A stretch of DNA of 64,000 bases from Astur gentilis. Taxonomy: Eukaryota; Chordata; Aves; Accipitriformes; Accipitridae. The stretch spans positions 47,446,105-47,510,104 of the forward strand of contig NC_064880.1 of NCBI RefSeq assembly GCF_929443795.1, read 5' to 3'. The notes under the pieces were generated by a model. That model was not told the origin of the DNA, ran no database searches, and was given only the letters and a program-made list of their open reading frames with translations. The stretch's first letter is position 1. Each line of letters starts with the position of its first letter. The position numbers were made by a program, and so were the translations under genes. Below, one piece after another: positions 1 through 13,986 of this stretch.

Positions 1-1917
1 AAACAGTTTGTTGGTCTACAGCCAGTGATCACAGGAGGTAAATTAGCAGGAAACAGAAAACACTAAAAAAAGATATGCAAGGGAGTGCTAAATCTGTCTC
101 AGCTGCTGAATCACATTGTCTCCTCCTGCTTGTTAATAAATCAAGTATATATATAAATATATCTTGTGAAAGAAGATATTTAACCACACATGGTAAGAGC
201 AGCCTCCTACTTTTTCTAAAGTAGTTCAGAAGGGGGGAAAGGAGAGAGAAAAACCAGACCGAGGTAATTGTGTACTTTATTCCCTATTTTTTTTTAATCA
301 AAGAATGAGCAATCTCCAGCTCAGAAGCAATATAATTAGCACGAGGATGTAATTATAGGGGAAGAGATTTCTGTGTCATACAGGAGACCAATTCAGAGCT
401 ATTCAGGAATTTTTCAGCTAATGTTTTGTTTGAAAAAACTGCTCTGTTTCAAAAACAAGCTACATTTTTTTAAAGGAAGGGTTAATCATTTGCCTGCCTA
501 GACACAGTTCTGAAACAGTTGACAGGGCCCACTTACACTCTGACAGCGAAGGCAGTCAGACTCACTGGTCTGTAGTTCCCAGGATCCTTTCCAGAATCCT
601 TTTTGCAGGTTGGAGATCTTTTTGTTTCAAAATGTTTAGGGTGGTAGAGTCCATAGTAAAGAATAAGATCACTGAACAGCATGGTCTGTTGGGAGAGAAT
701 CACAAATGCAGGGAGGCAGCAGCTTAGTTGTAACCCCCGCACTGCTGTTTTGAATACTTTTTTGCTTATTTTCTATTTAAAATATAAATACTCATGGAGC
801 ATTTATATAAGCAGGATGACATAAAATATAAATACTCATAATATGTGTTATCACACATCACCAAAAAAAAATTGAGTATGTTTAAATTACTTAAAATAAA
901 GCAATTGTATGTATTTCTAGAGTAAGCTGAAAATTGGATTTCCTTAAAGGGAAATCTTCAGCAGAGTAAAATAATTTACGTACCCCAATCCATGAACCAT
1001 TAAGACTCTACCGTGTATGTTTACAGAGTATTTCAAACTGTCCTGTGCTTGCAGATAAAAACTGGTAGAGATTCTCAGGGCACTGTGAAATCTCTGCCAT
1101 GACTGTGGCCTCACTTGTTTGCAGAGTAGATCCCTGTGGCTTTCTGAAGATTCACAAGCTTGAGCCTTGTCAGTAAGAGGCATATCTGGACCTACTTTAA
1201 AACACGCCTTTAAACATATCTTTGAAACCAGCAATAGTCAGGCCCTACATGCCTGTGTCAACAGAATACTGGCAGTGAGGTCTTCTAAGGATATAGTGGA
1301 CAAGAGTCACCTTGTGCGGAACTCCGGCAGGGCCAGAGGAGTGCGGGGCAGGAGGCAGTCAAAGGCTTTGTTTTACACATGCGATTCTCCCCCGGCTCTG
1401 CTGAGTGGCACGAAAAGCACTACAGTGGCAAATTAAGTCTACAGGGGGTATGTATGAATGATGGTTTTGATTCCTGCTCAAGGCAGGGAGGCATTTTCTG
1501 CAACAGACTTGCTTCATTTTAACCATGGGGATGGAATTGTTTACTGGGCATAGGCAGTAAGGATAGATGTGACTTAACCAAAGCTACATAAATTGGTGTC
1601 ATAACCCTCCTCTGTAGTCTAACCTCTGACTAGTCCACACCTAATTTATTATGTGCTCTACCTCTAACTCTCCATTATTGCTTACTATCCATACATTAAC
1701 TTTGACCTCCACCAGACATACCCATTTCAGCTGAGTTATCTATACAAAAGGCTGGTGGTACCACAGGCTGTTCTGGGTTTTTTCCCCGTTTCCCAGTGGC
1801 TGCCTTATTTCAATACTCTTTCACAGTTGCCCTCGTGTGGGGGTCACTTGTATCCTCTGTGTCTACAACATTCCCTGGAAGAGTCCATAAATGCAGCAGG
1901 ATCAACTTCACACTCAC
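1..1917 (-). other. Partial TMEM163 intron downstream of the 112-nt exon
   Basis: Mostly plain AT-rich sequence. It contains a LINE-like remnant near 540-625, a 17-bp direct repeat with a 44-bp period at 779-839 (the block aaaatataaatactcat twice), and short open frames on both strands between 944 and 1436 with no recognisable family. I looked for the next TMEM163 exon (FNSLVGG region) and did not find it. Confidence 0.75.
538..628 (-). mobile_element. Short LINE (CR1-like) reverse-transcriptase remnant
   Basis: The minus strand reads CKKDSGKDPGNYRPVSLTA. This resembles the LINE RT motif with consensus form FKKG-KEDPGNYRPVSLTS, which lies just before the palm domain in CR1 elements. The match is about 20-25 residues and fades on both sides, so it is either an old decayed fragment or a chance resemblance. 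The GNYRPVSLT core is hard to explain by chance. Its orientation matches the large CR1 copy at 24.3-25.6 kb. Confidence 0.55.
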
Positions 1918-2029
1918 CATCAGTTATCAGCGCTCTGCTTGTAAGGACCTTTCCCAGCATAAATTTGATTACTGCCAAGACAGTGCAAAGTATTCCACTT
2001 AAAACGGAGACGCTATACAGAAAGTCATC
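1918..2029 (-). CDS. TMEM163: TMEM163 internal exon, fourth membrane segment (112 nt)
   Basis: The acceptor is atcttttctttcag and the donor gtgagtgtga. It contains 37 codons plus one base: DDFLYSVSVLSGILCTVLAV, then IKFMLGKVLTSRALITD, then the G of a Gly codon completed in the next exon (phase 1). The stretch from FLYSV to IKFML is a hydrophobic helix. KVLTSRALITDG is the conserved loop leading into the C-terminal membrane half of the CDF-like fold. Differences from the human protein as I remember it (Y for F, V for I, T for S, V for I, I for L) are conservative, typical of a bird-mammal comparison. The following exon, expected to start near FNSLVGG, was not found between 1 and 1917, so it lies beyond the low-coordinate edge. 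Confidence 0.97.
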
Positions 2030-3031
2030 CTGAAAGAAAAGATGTCAGGCATTAGTATATCTTCTGGTCATGCCCCATATATTAAATGACAAATAGTACT
2101 AGTTATTGCGCAATTATTTGTGCCACTTAAGTATACAACCTGAGAAAAAGATTTCCTGAGTTATGACTTTCAAAACAGCTGGTGCTTATTTTGCTTATAC
2201 TGCTGTCTGTAATTGCTTTTGCAAACATAATTAATGACAGTTCCAAGCAACAAATTTTGAACTGACCCAAACTCCTCAGAATCAACAGGTTACATACCTG
2301 CAGGGCTTACTGCAGACTGCCTACTAATCTAGTGTCTAATGCAATCAGTAATGAAGTCCCCACATGCAGAATAAAGGCTTGAGAGTAGAATCCCACTTAC
2401 CAGACCTTTGTTGACTTTTGGTGTGAGAAATAACCATTTAATATTGTTTCTGATTCTGCACTTGCTTTGGTTTCGTTTGGTTTCCTTCTTCTAAGGTAAA
2501 GTCTGGTCCAAGCTACATCCGCAAGAGTTTTGATACTGATGTGCAAAGTCACGTTTAGCTCTTTCTTAGAAAACAGATTTTCCTTGGACTTTCATTTTGC
2601 AGCTACAGAAATATCCACATTTCTTAATTTGAATGTGTAACACAGGCTCCCTAGGCTCCCTCAACAGAAAGCTGCATGTTTATGTAAGGCAAATAAGAGT
2701 AACTAATTATTGTTTAACACACATTCTCTAAAAGGTCATCTGGAGGCACCTACCTCTTTCTGCTTACTATTTTGTGTTTGGCTGGCGTGGGAAGAAACAC
2801 TTCTGGGCGCCAAAACACCCGCATTGCAATAAAGTGCCTAAAGGGAGTCCCTGTGCCTTCTCCCCAGAGGTACATCAGCCCATGGGCTATGCAGAAAAAC
2901 CCAAGCGAGCTCTTAGCATGCTTGCCTGCCATCTAGCCACAGAAGTTTGAAATAGATCAAGTTACTACTCTTAGTAGAAGCTTTAACTTAAGCTGTTGCA
3001 ACATAAGTACAAATAAAGGAAATAGCAAGAA

Positions 3032-3054
3032 TTTTTTTTTTTTTTTTTTTTTTT
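3032..3054. repeat. Poly(T) run, 23 nt
   Basis: An uninterrupted run of 23 T. On the minus strand it is an A-tail-like run, but the adjacent sequence at lower coordinates shows no recognisable retroposed gene or SINE, so it is annotated only as a homopolymer. Confidence 0.9.
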
Positions 3055-5239
3055 AATCTGCAGGTCTAAGTGGGCCAGTGCCATTGGGTCAGTGCCTGTT
3101 ACTGATTAAAACACTGGCAAAAATCCCTGTTGATAGTAAATATTGTCATGATGATTCATCATCAGCTCCATCCATTTTCATTATTTTAGCAGCAATTCAA
3201 AACCCAAAGAAATCAAAAAATGGTTTTGAAAGCTGCTTAGGAAGATACTGGGAATTAGATTACTGGTATAATGTACTTGCATCCCTAAATAAATCATTCA
3301 ATATATTTTTATACAATTTTTTATGTCATATAATTTTTAACATCTACTTCATTCACTCTCAGTCATGAGCTCATTCTCTCTAGTCCTAGTATGATATTGA
3401 ATATTAAGACAAAATGCACTGAGGGGAAGAGTATAAAATAGAAGCAGTGAGAACACAGAACTCAAGCACTGGGTAAAGGTAAGATAAAAAGGATTTGTAA
3501 AATTATTCTAACAAAACAACTAGAAAATACCCAGGCAGTTTTGGAGTGCTAGGGAAGGACTGGGCATATTTGCTTGCTGTCAGCCTAGCAAGGAAAGCTG
3601 GGAGCTTTCAGAAGATCTAAGAAATGATAACAAAGCTCCAAAAGTCTGGATAAGCTTTGCAAAAACCACTTGAAATTTGAGATCCTTGTCAAATTCATGC
3701 CTCCAAATTTTGTGCGTCTTTCTCAAAAATGTATATTTACCATGCCCAAAGACTTAATTTTCATAGCCTGACAAATTCGGATTGGTCTTGAGATTTTAAT
3801 CTAATCTTTTCTTACATATTTTACCTAATATTTAATATACAACACGTGTAAGACTTCAGAATAATCTGAAGCAGAATGATATGCTCCATCAACCTAGTCA
3901 TGTCTACCCCAACCTGCCGAGTTAGCAGCCAGAGTGCCATTCCCACTGTCCTACAGAAAGCGACCTTCCATAGATGCATGAGTTTGGTTTTTACTTTAAT
4001 CATTTGTAACTGTAAGCAAGGCAAGCAAACCTGCTTGTGATGCTCTCAAGAGCATGAAAGCCCCTCACTCACTAAATGGTGAGTGAGGAGCAGATGAGAA
4101 GAGCAGTGCAAAGGGGTGTGCAACCTTGACGGGCTCTCAGCCGTGCACCGGCCAGTGGCTAGCCCCAGCTTTCCACAGGCAACGGGTGTTGGGTGAGCGC
4201 TCAATGGAGTAATCGGCAGTTCAACACTGTGTTTCTCTTGCATCTCGCTTGCCAGTGCTCAATGACTACATGAGATCTCTTATTTCATCATCACCCACAG
4301 ACTCTCCAAAAACTTTCTGATGGCTCCCAGGCATCCCTACCTCTTGTCTTCGTCTTCCTCCTCAGCAAAGCACAAGCTTTCGTCATTAGCACAGAACTGA
4401 ACATTGTAGACCCAGTGGAGGTGACAGCATAAATTACTTTTCTATCAAAAGCTATGTTACTGTCAGCCTTGGGCTGACAAAATTCAGTTTTCCTACACCG
4501 ATGAAATTCCTGGGGATGGAGCTGCAAACAATTACAAATTCACAGTTTGGAAAAAACTACGAATCCCAATACAAGAGAATTTGAAAATTATTGATACAGA
4601 TGTTTAAAGTCCAATTATTAATTCAGAATCTTGAAAATGTTATGCCTTATTACTTGTGTTGTTATAGTGCAAGGTTTCATCCTCTGCATGGCACACGACT
4701 TTGAGCTGGTTTGGTTTTTTCTCGCCATAGCATGTACCATAGATTTTGGGGCTGATTTCAGGTTTTCTCCCTGCACGTGCCACTAAACTCACATTATGTG
4801 GAAATGCATCTTGACATTTGTTCCAGCTGTAAAGTTGTGATCAAAATTAGTCGAGCCGCTTTACTGGAATCCAAGAATGACTTCAATGTGATTCAGATTT
4901 CTGAATCAACTCATAAAGTGAATTAATCAACAGGCTTTTTATAGGCGATTCAGGAACTAGAAATTCTTCATATGTTTGGTGTTTTTCTTCATAGAATCAC
5001 AGAAGACAAACTCATTTTGTTTCTAATAGTAATCCAGTAACCACTGATGATGCAGAAGGCCTGAGAAATCAAAGCTCCTTTGTTATCACAGTGGACACTT
5101 GAAAGGAAAAAAATAAAAATCCCTGCTCTTAATGCAAATGCCTCAGCAGTTTCTTGCTTTAGACTGTGCCAAACAGATTTTCAGAATACGATACTCCTTT
5201 TTTTTAATCTCTAAACCCCTAAATCTAAATAATATCTAA

Positions 5240-5830
5240 AATCACCATCTCCAGTTGTCTGCAGCTTTTCGCAACAGCCACGGGGAGGCGGCAGATACCT
5301 CAGTAACTGAGCGCACGGATGCATGCAGACAAACCCAAAGAGAATGAAAATCTTTTAAAAATTCACTTTCCTCAGTACTTTGCTATGCTTTCTGAATGTC
5401 CAGGCAACCAAGAGCTGGAAGAAGAGTGAGGCTACTTGCTACTAAGAGGAAGGTTTTGCAGCTGTAAGAGATGAGCCCAAAATCCGTGGCAAAGCCCAGC
5501 AGCGTGGACAGCCCCGGCGCCGCGTTGCCTGAGCAGGTGAAGCGGTAACAGGAGAGAAACGGCTCGAAACGCTGCCTTGGCCCTACTTTGCTCCAAGGAT
5601 CAGAAGCTGGAACCAGTTTAGGGCAGCGGCTGGCTGCACTGGTGACCTACGAGTCAGGATGCCATGGTAGGTAGCGCCTGCTAAGAGGGACTCAACAAAT
5701 TACCTGAGGGAGAGCTGCTGTGGGCTAAAGCACCTGCGCTGGAGCGGGGGCCTCCGGCCGACGACGGGACACACGACTGACACATGCACTTTGCTGCAGT
5801 GCTACGGGCTCCGAAGAGTTAAACACGTCA
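5240..5830. promoter_or_regulatory. CpG-rich patch inside intron; possible regulatory element
   Basis: The intron is AT-rich and CpG-poor, but two short stretches (about 5475-5600 and 5735-5830) each carry roughly ten CpG dinucleotides by eye, including ccccggcgccgcg and ccggccgacgacggg. No long open frame or splice-flanked exon overlaps it. It could be an internal promoter, an enhancer core or an unrecognised GC-rich repeat. The regulatory call is inference from composition only. Confidence 0.3.
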
Positions 5831-5839
5831 TACTGTGGC

Positions 5840-6340
5840 TGTGAAATGATTCCCATTAAACTAACTCATCCTTTGGAGAAATGAAGAAAAGAGAAGCCGT
5901 AATGGAGATCTAAATTAATAAAATAAGCCTGGCCATCTGGCACCATCTCCCTCCGGATCTTCCCGCAGTCCTGCCCTCTCTGTACCCCTTGCCTTCCCAT
6001 CTGACAGTCATTAAGAGCACGAAGCACATCTAGCCAGGCTCGCTCTACACATCCTTGGTGTGATTTTAATTAAAGCAGCAGCAAATTGTGACAGATGATA
6101 AAAATTTAAATTCTGATCATTTCCATATGATAAGACCTTCTCAGCATGGTAAATAACGCTCTTTCCTTTTCCATTTCTTTTCATCACTTTGCCTCATTAT
6201 ACTACACTGTACACGAGACCTCTATTACAGGACACATATATCTTATTAGATGGCTTCGTGTATAAAACAGCACTGTACGTAAAGCAAGGTGCCCATCCTG
6301 GACTGCAATCTCATTACACAGCACTCTAATAGCTACAACA
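5840..6340. promoter_or_regulatory. Candidate conserved non-coding element (enhancer-like)
   Basis: This follows the CpG-rich patch and contains homeodomain-type AT cores (ttttaattaaag, tctaaattaata) and a TGACAG Meis/TGIF-type site, in non-repetitive sequence without long frames. It has the look of deeply conserved intronic enhancers, but conservation cannot be measured from one sequence. Low confidence. Confidence 0.25.
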
Positions 6341-6920
6341 ACCCTACTTAAGATTTATTTTGTGCAAGATTTTATGCTGTGACAGTTTCCCAAAAGAAAG
6401 CTTTCCTAGGATGCTCTTTTTTCAGTCCTAGGAAAGGAATAATAGAAGTCGGCATGTAGCTTTCCTCCACTTTATCAAAACGCATTGTCCCCATCGGTCG
6501 AGCCCAGAAGAGGGATCTTCAAAAATGTGACAACAGTTCTGCCCCTGCTTTCAAGGATTTCAGCAAAAGCAGCAGTAATCTTATGGCTTCAGGAAAATTT
6601 GTTGATGATGATGTTGTGACTTTGATCTCTTTCTGAAGCTATTGTAGAAACTAAAAAAAAGCCACAGGGGACGCTTCAGTGCTTGGCTTATTAGGTGGAG
6701 ATATTTTAACCCAATTCCCAGCCTAGTAACTAAATTTCAGCTGATTTGTGTTCCGAATTTTTTCCTAGAATGCATCTCACTAATTCTGACCCTAAAACTT
6801 TGCCCTGATTCCATATATTGTTTCTACCAACTCCCTTCCACCCCCTCTCCTTTAATTACAGTCCTTTCACTTCCACTTCTGGGAGGTAAAAATGTTCTCA
6901 TTTCACCTGACGTGTACAGC

Positions 6921-6954
6921 ATTGAGTAAAAAGGTAAGTGTTGAGTAAAAAGGA
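6921..6954. repeat. Short direct repeat
   Basis: The block ttgagtaaaaagg occurs twice about 20 bp apart. It is a minor local duplication with no evident function. Confidence 0.7.
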
Positions 6955-9900
6955 GGAAGAAGGCATGTTCAGTGTTCCTCCCTAGTGGTCACAACACATA
7001 TAATGTTATGAATAAAATCTATGTACGCTCCTCCTCTCCGGCTCTCCTTGGTAGTTCATTCCAGTGTGACCTCAGAACAAGCTGCTTCTCCTGCCCCCCA
7101 ACAGCTGCAGGTTTCTTTCCACTCTTCTGCCCTCTTAGCTTCCTCTGTGAAACGGCCAAAGGCTGAACCACCTCCCCACTCCCAGAGGAGCCAGGAATTA
7201 CCAGAACCCCATTTTTCGTGCCACTTTTCCCCTTCCTGGTGAAGCCGGTGTCTCAAGGTGTTGCACTTCTCTGCTGAGCCTTGTTCATCTTGGCTGAGGA
7301 GGTAGGGACATGTTTCTGGAACACTACAGATGCTGCTGGCAGAAGCGATGTCATGGCTAGCCCAAACTGAGCTGACTGTGTTATTAAATATTAATTTTGC
7401 CCATCTCTGCAACTCACCATCTGTCTCACAGGTCCTGACAATGACCCTTCTTCAGTCCAGGTGACTGGTCACCATCCTCCCCAGTGCCTGCCAGGTTCTG
7501 CTACCACCCTGCTCCCCATCCCCACCTCCACACACTTTCCACTGCCTCCCGCTCCTCCAGGTCCCTCGGCAGCTCTCACATCACCTGGGCCCACTGGCTG
7601 TCAGGTCACTAAAAGCCAGTCTTATGCAGCATGTTACTTAACCAAAAAGGACTGGTTTCCCCCCTCTCCTCCTGAAGGATTCTTTTTATATAGATAATAA
7701 TGGAGATTTTTCTAATACAAACACTTTAAAAAAAAAAGTCCATGTCTCTATCACGCTTTCTCCGAAGTAATAAATAGTTTATGTAATCAGTCTAGAGGGA
7801 GCTTCTGGGAAGCCAGAGGGTCTCTCTCCCCAGCTAACTTCAAAAGGGACAAGAGTTTTAATTGCACTTCACTGTCAGAAAACAAACCGACAGCCCAGTG
7901 TCTGACTCACGTAGGAGACAGTCTCTTCACATGGAGATATAAAGATCTATTATTAGTACAAAAAAAATAAAAAAATAAAAAATCTTATGAATGTTTAAAC
8001 TTGTATCTTTGGTGCTGAAGTGCTGTGACAAAGCAAATCCACAGCGCAGAACACTTCTTCAAGAAACAGATAACAAAGACAGGGTGTGCTGAATGCCACG
8101 GCAGCGGCACCGGGGCCCAAGAGCCGAGGGGCTATGAACTCAGAGAACTTATCTTAGGTGTCCTTAGGACTCCTGCAAAGGGTCTGCTTGAAACTCTGAA
8201 ATCACTCGTGCTTCCTATTTTCCCAGAATTCATCTACATTGTTTTAGTATCAAACAGCTATAAAACATAATTTGAAATGGTATTTATCCACCCTCAGAAG
8301 TGTCTCTCTAGGGAGACTGCCATTTCTCCAATTAGTAGGGGATTGAGACCAGCGATACATTTCACAAAACCTACCAAGTGCCTAGCAGCCACTTGCCAAC
8401 TTTCATTTCTTATCACTTTGTGGTAAAGTCTGAAAACAAGACTTGCCACCAATCTCCTGAACACAGAGGGATGTGTAGTTGATATGTTTTTCCTAACCCT
8501 GGCTTACTACCTAGTTGAAGTATCCACAACATTCTCACCAATCTTTAAGAAGCATGTGTATTCTAGGGTTAAATGAATTATTTAAGGCCAAACACCAAAC
8601 CACCAAACCATACATAATAGGTAACAATTATAAAACAGGATTCTAATGTATAATTAATGTATACAGTACTTTGATTTGAAATGGTAAGCAATAAATTATG
8701 TATCTATGAGAGATTAGAAATGTATAGGGAAGCATCTATAAGGACATATATTATGTGTATATAATCACAAGTACCATTTGCTATATTACTATTGACCTAT
8801 AATTCAACTGTTGACATTATTAAATATATTTATGATTTATTTATTATAAGCGATTAAATCAGTAAATAAATTAGAACTCAAAGCTACACTGTACCACCCC
8901 TAGCTTCCCATTTCAACTTTAATCAACAGTGTATGACAGAATTACACACGGCCTAATCTTTCAAGTGATTTCATTTATAAAAGCATTGGAGGCGCCACAT
9001 CAGATGTGCTGCACATCTTTTGTACACAAACTGATTACATGTTTCCGTCTTTGTTCTGCAGAAAATGTCAGAAATATGGCATGATGCTTGCTTACTCTTG
9101 CAAAAAAGTGTCCTTTGCCATACTAATGAGGACAAATGCCAAACTGCATTGACATTACATGTGTTATACTATTACCTAGGGAAATGCAAGCAGTAACTGA
9201 ATAGTAGATGGATATTGATTTACAACCCCAGGTGAAATTAAAACAGTCATTCTCAGTGTGGCTGGGTCAGGCTTTTTTAGCCTTCTTTAATAAACAAGAA
9301 AAGGTTTGCAAATTCTTTGTGGCAACAGTCAAAATAAAATACACCATGTACACTTAAATTATATTTATACTGTCCAAGAATATATAGTAATTGACATGAA
9401 GAAGCTAAAGGGGCAAATGAAAAAGATTATTTATCAGGGAGATGGCAAGCATTAACACTAGGAAATGCAAAAGCAAAACAATGCTCAAGACCTATGCTTG
9501 ATTTGAGTTTTAAACTCCCTTCTCAATATATTAACAAAATGTAAAAAAATAACTAAAATTTACACAGAAATATAAGCATGACATCATCAACAATATACAA
9601 TATCATTATTCCTCCTTTTTTGTAGCAAAATGTGTGCATACCAAATCCTCAGAGTCAGTACTGGCTGTGGATATAGCTCTCTGAAACATCAATAAAGGAA
9701 TGGTAATTCCTTTTCCTTGTGGGAATTATCTTATTATGGCTAACATTAGTTGGAGAACAAATGCTGTGAGTAACAATAGGGGAAATATTCTAAATCTGAT
9801 AGCTAGGGGAAAAAAAAAACCCTATTGTAAATCAATTCTGAGCCAACAAGAAATGATTCTATTTTACGTTCAAGACGCAACATTGTAGAAAAGAAAACCT

Positions 9901-11773
9901 TAAATTACATGATCTGAGAAATATTCAGTTAAAATTAAGTGGAAGGGTAAACAGAATGAAGGTTTTATATTCCAAATGCCAAATACTGATTAGCTTTGTA
10001 AGTCAGGTGTATCGAACAACAGCTAAAATTTTCAGAAATCTTAATTCCAAACACCCCAGAAAGAGCAGCAGCCAGCCTACTTTTTCTAACACTTCCAGCA
10101 AGTGCATTACAAAGAAAAGACAGGGGGCGGGGAGGAGAAAGATCTGATCAGTGAAAAATATTTCCTTGGGCGTCAACGATATGAAAATGAAGTAACTGTG
10201 ACATGTCATGCTGAAGCAGACCCTCAAAGAGTAAAGATTCACAGCTATATAAAAAACAGAAGAACACAGAAAGAAGTGGAATTTGTAGCTGTAAGGTTCC
10301 CACACGTTAATGGCACACCTCTCTTTCCTGGAAAAAAGTTTGTTTTCTTTGGATTCTGTGATCTTTCCATACGTTTTAAAGTTTTCCAGGTGTACAATAG
10401 CATGTCCACAGCTACTTCTCACTGCAAACACATGTATAGTGTTTGGCCAGATCCACTGTACAGCACATGCATAAAACGTCTAAGACAGCATCACTTAAAA
10501 ATTCTGGGGAGGGCTGGAGGCACTGTATGGGCTCTATATAGCACATGCACACCTACTTTTTAGAGGAAGTTTTACCCAAATATCTAAGCATCCTAGCTAT
10601 ATGATAAAAATAGGAGACAAACAGTAAGATTTCCTTCAAATCCAACATGTTCCAAGACAAGTGGGAAATGTCATCACATCTCTAAATTCATAAAATAAGA
10701 AAGCTTTAATTAAAAATATTTTCAGGCAAATGAGAATGGAGTCACAGCCTGATAAAGAAGGCGACTTGCATGTATGTGTTGATGCAAGCAGAAACTGCGT
10801 CTGCATGCACACCCCCAAACAAATTTGCTTCCAAAGGAAAATGAAGCGCCTCTGCAAATTCAAGGTAAGGTTACATGACAGACAGATGCTCTCTGGAAGG
10901 GACATGAAAGCTTTATTCTCATCATTTACTCCTCTGTCCAAAAATCAGAGACCCATAATACATTTTCTGATGCTCACTAAAAGTAACGTCCAAAGCTTCA
11001 AAAATGTGAGAGAAAAAATCCATTACACTTCTCACTATATATATTCAATATTGGCAGTTTCCAGACTTTTTGGACAAATATATCCCTTCAAGTTGCAATA
11101 TTTCTGCTACATGTACCTTATCAATCAACCCTGTAATTCATGTAATTCATGACTTCATGAATTAATACATTTAAAAACACAATACGCAATACAATTCTAT
11201 GGATTAGTTGTTGGAAAACACTGCTCTACACTGCAAATATTGAAAACACTAGCACAAGGGATTGTATTTTGAACCCTGAGGATTAATATAAATCTCAATT
11301 ACTTGAAAAGAAACTTTTCCCCATGATAGTAAGAAGTGTATAATTAATACAAATACAGAATTGTATAGTAAGTGTATAATTAATTTACTGGCCAACCCTC
11401 TTGACACAGAATGTCATTTTTCAGGGCAGACTTCTTTTTAATTATAATATAAATATAAAGTACTGTGCACAGGGAAAACCCTAAGTTTACCTAATTGTGA
11501 CAGTTTCTGAACTTGCTGTTAACTGCAGGAGGTGGAATCTACAGTTAAAGATCTGTAAAAGTATCAATTCAGTGCTCAATAGCAATTTGCAAAAAAGAAC
11601 ATATTGTATAAATCCCTGGCGACCTCTATGCCTTGAATCTTGTGGGCTCTGCAGGCTTCCTCATCTAAAAGTGGAGAAAAAAACTAAGAGGAAAGGTACA
11701 AAGAAAGTCAGCGATGACCAAAGATGGGCCTTTAGCCCGACCCAGTACATCCACAGTTGCTGCTGCATATAGA

Positions 11774-11787
11774 ACACACACACACAC
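11774..11787. repeat. Short (CA)n microsatellite
   Basis: Seven uninterrupted AC units. A small simple repeat only. Confidence 0.85.
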
Positions 11788-13986
11788 TACCAGGAATCAA
11801 AATTCCAGATAAACATTTATCATTAAACTTATCCGTATTTTAAACCAATTAATCTACCCAGTCATTCATATCCTGTGTTATAGGCCATTTCAAATTAACT
11901 ACAGTCCTTGGCATATCAAGCAAGGGAACCAAAAGGAGAAATACACCATTTCCGTTTCCCCCAAGGTTTTGTAGCATTCAAAATAATTACAAAAAACATT
12001 CCCTGTGCTGAAAGCATGTATAGTGACATACACTACCTATTATTTATTTTTACTTAACACAGAGAAAGAGGTAAACCAAACAAAAAGCAGAAAAGAAAGG
12101 CAGAAGCAGTACTAAGAAATGCAGAAAATCAGGAGCTCTAATTGTCCTCTCTTCTATGCCAGTGCAGATCAGGAGTGCTGTCATTCACGTTGTTTCAACA
12201 AAATTACATTCAGCACGGAATAAAAGAGAATTCAAATAGATGAATGAAAAATGCCTGACTGAGTTAAACTGAGGTCCTGTCCTGTAAATGAAGTAGCTCC
12301 TCTCTGCAGTCTAACAAGAAACTGTGGACATTTAAGCCCCTTACAGGATGGGGTAGACGAGCTGGAAATGCCATTAACGTGTAAACCTGTCGTTCTCCTT
12401 TTGGTTCTCTGAATCCTGGTGAGGATCATCAGACCTGCAGCTGAAATCATCATATGAAATGACAACAATATTGAAGACTCCTCTTTCTAAATGTCCACGT
12501 AAGTAAAAGAAAATTTGTGTTCAACACATTTGAAAAAGCACTTTAAATGATTTCTTAGTCATGTGAATTTTATATCCTTTCTCATTGGTACTATTTTCAT
12601 GAAAGCAACTCTTCTGAGATCCACTTCAAGGACATCAGAATCTCTGTATTAAAGATCTCATAAATTCTTTCCAAGGAAGTATCTTTCTTCCTACATGCAT
12701 ATTAAGAACTGAGAAATACATAACTGATATATCTTATATGCAACAAGAAATGCAATGAACTTTGTATAATTGATCCAGAATTATTCAGAAGTGACCGACT
12801 ATGCTTTTAGGATTGTAATCATAGCACCTTACAATGAGCAAGCAGATACTTAACTGCTTTATGTGTTTCATTTCTTAAATTAAACTTGTCCATATCATAC
12901 TATTTTCTCCAAAACTTACACAAATAAAAATGAACTCAGAGAATTATAACTGCTCCCAATTTTCAACTCTGACAAAGTTACTGAAGTTTACTACAAATTA
13001 AGGTGTAAAAAGAGACTTTGTAGTTCTGACAATGAGGCAGTCAGTCACGTTGCTCTGCACTAAATTACATTAATCTTGAATCCTCCACGAACAGTAGAGC
13101 AATGTGTTCCAAATCATTTCTTTCTTCCAGACTGACAACACTAGCTTTGTGTTCAGTATCTGAACACCAAGAGCAACATTTTCCAGTTGGGTTTTAGCTA
13201 CATTATCTCCCCTATAATTGAAGTCACACATCTAAAATTTCACAAGACGCTTTGAAAAGTACCCACATCTTCAATGACCTTTGCTTCAAGAAAGACTAAT
13301 AAAAACATAAAGGGTACAAAAAAAATCATGCGACTATGACTCACATGTTAAACTTATGTTGAAGCATATGTCCTCTTAATCTAGTGCAGAGCTCTTCACC
13401 CTAGTTTTATACCAGCTTGGGACACCAGTGGAGTTACACTAGCTGTCCTTGGTCTTAATGTTCTGTTCTTGCTCACACCATGAGGATACTTCTCTGGCAT
13501 CAGAATAGTACATTAATATGAAATCCCGCAATACAGAAATCACCATCAGAAAATATTTCAGGTCACTATTTTGATGCAGAACTGGTTACTTGACTGCTAT
13601 GCAAAAAGCCACTAGCAGAAAACACTGTTCTATTATTTTTTCATATATGTCCATACATTACAGCTAAATTACATGATAAAATATTACAGAAATTAGCAAT
13701 TAGTTCATTGGTGGTCCAAGAAGTAGAAGACAGCACCCTAGAGAAAAGAGTAGAGGCAGAAACTTCTCCCCCTTACTGATTTAATTTGAGCAGACTTCCA
13801 CTCTGCTAAGACACTAATGATATCGCCTGGGCAGCTGCAGATTAGATGAGAACATACTCAATCAGCAAAGACCCAAACAACTTGGAAGAATGACCATTTC
13901 TGCTGAGACACAGAGCAACTAAAGGAGCATTACGCAAACAGAAAATCAGCATCAGATTCAGGCACAGCTAGAGCAACTGAAAAGGT

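Noticed and set aside
4990..5010. Text catagaatcacagaa, like a CR1 tail
   Set aside because: Only about 15 bp match and no further CR1 sequence on either side.
7021..7412. GC-richer stretch with overlapping frames on both strands
   Set aside because: Pro/Ser-rich low-complexity translation with no family resemblance and no exon borders in frame.
10003..11152. Open frames of 140-153 codons on both strands
   Set aside because: No recognisable family, low-complexity composition and overlapping frames on opposite strands; they lie inside a TMEM163 intron with no splice or retrocopy evidence.
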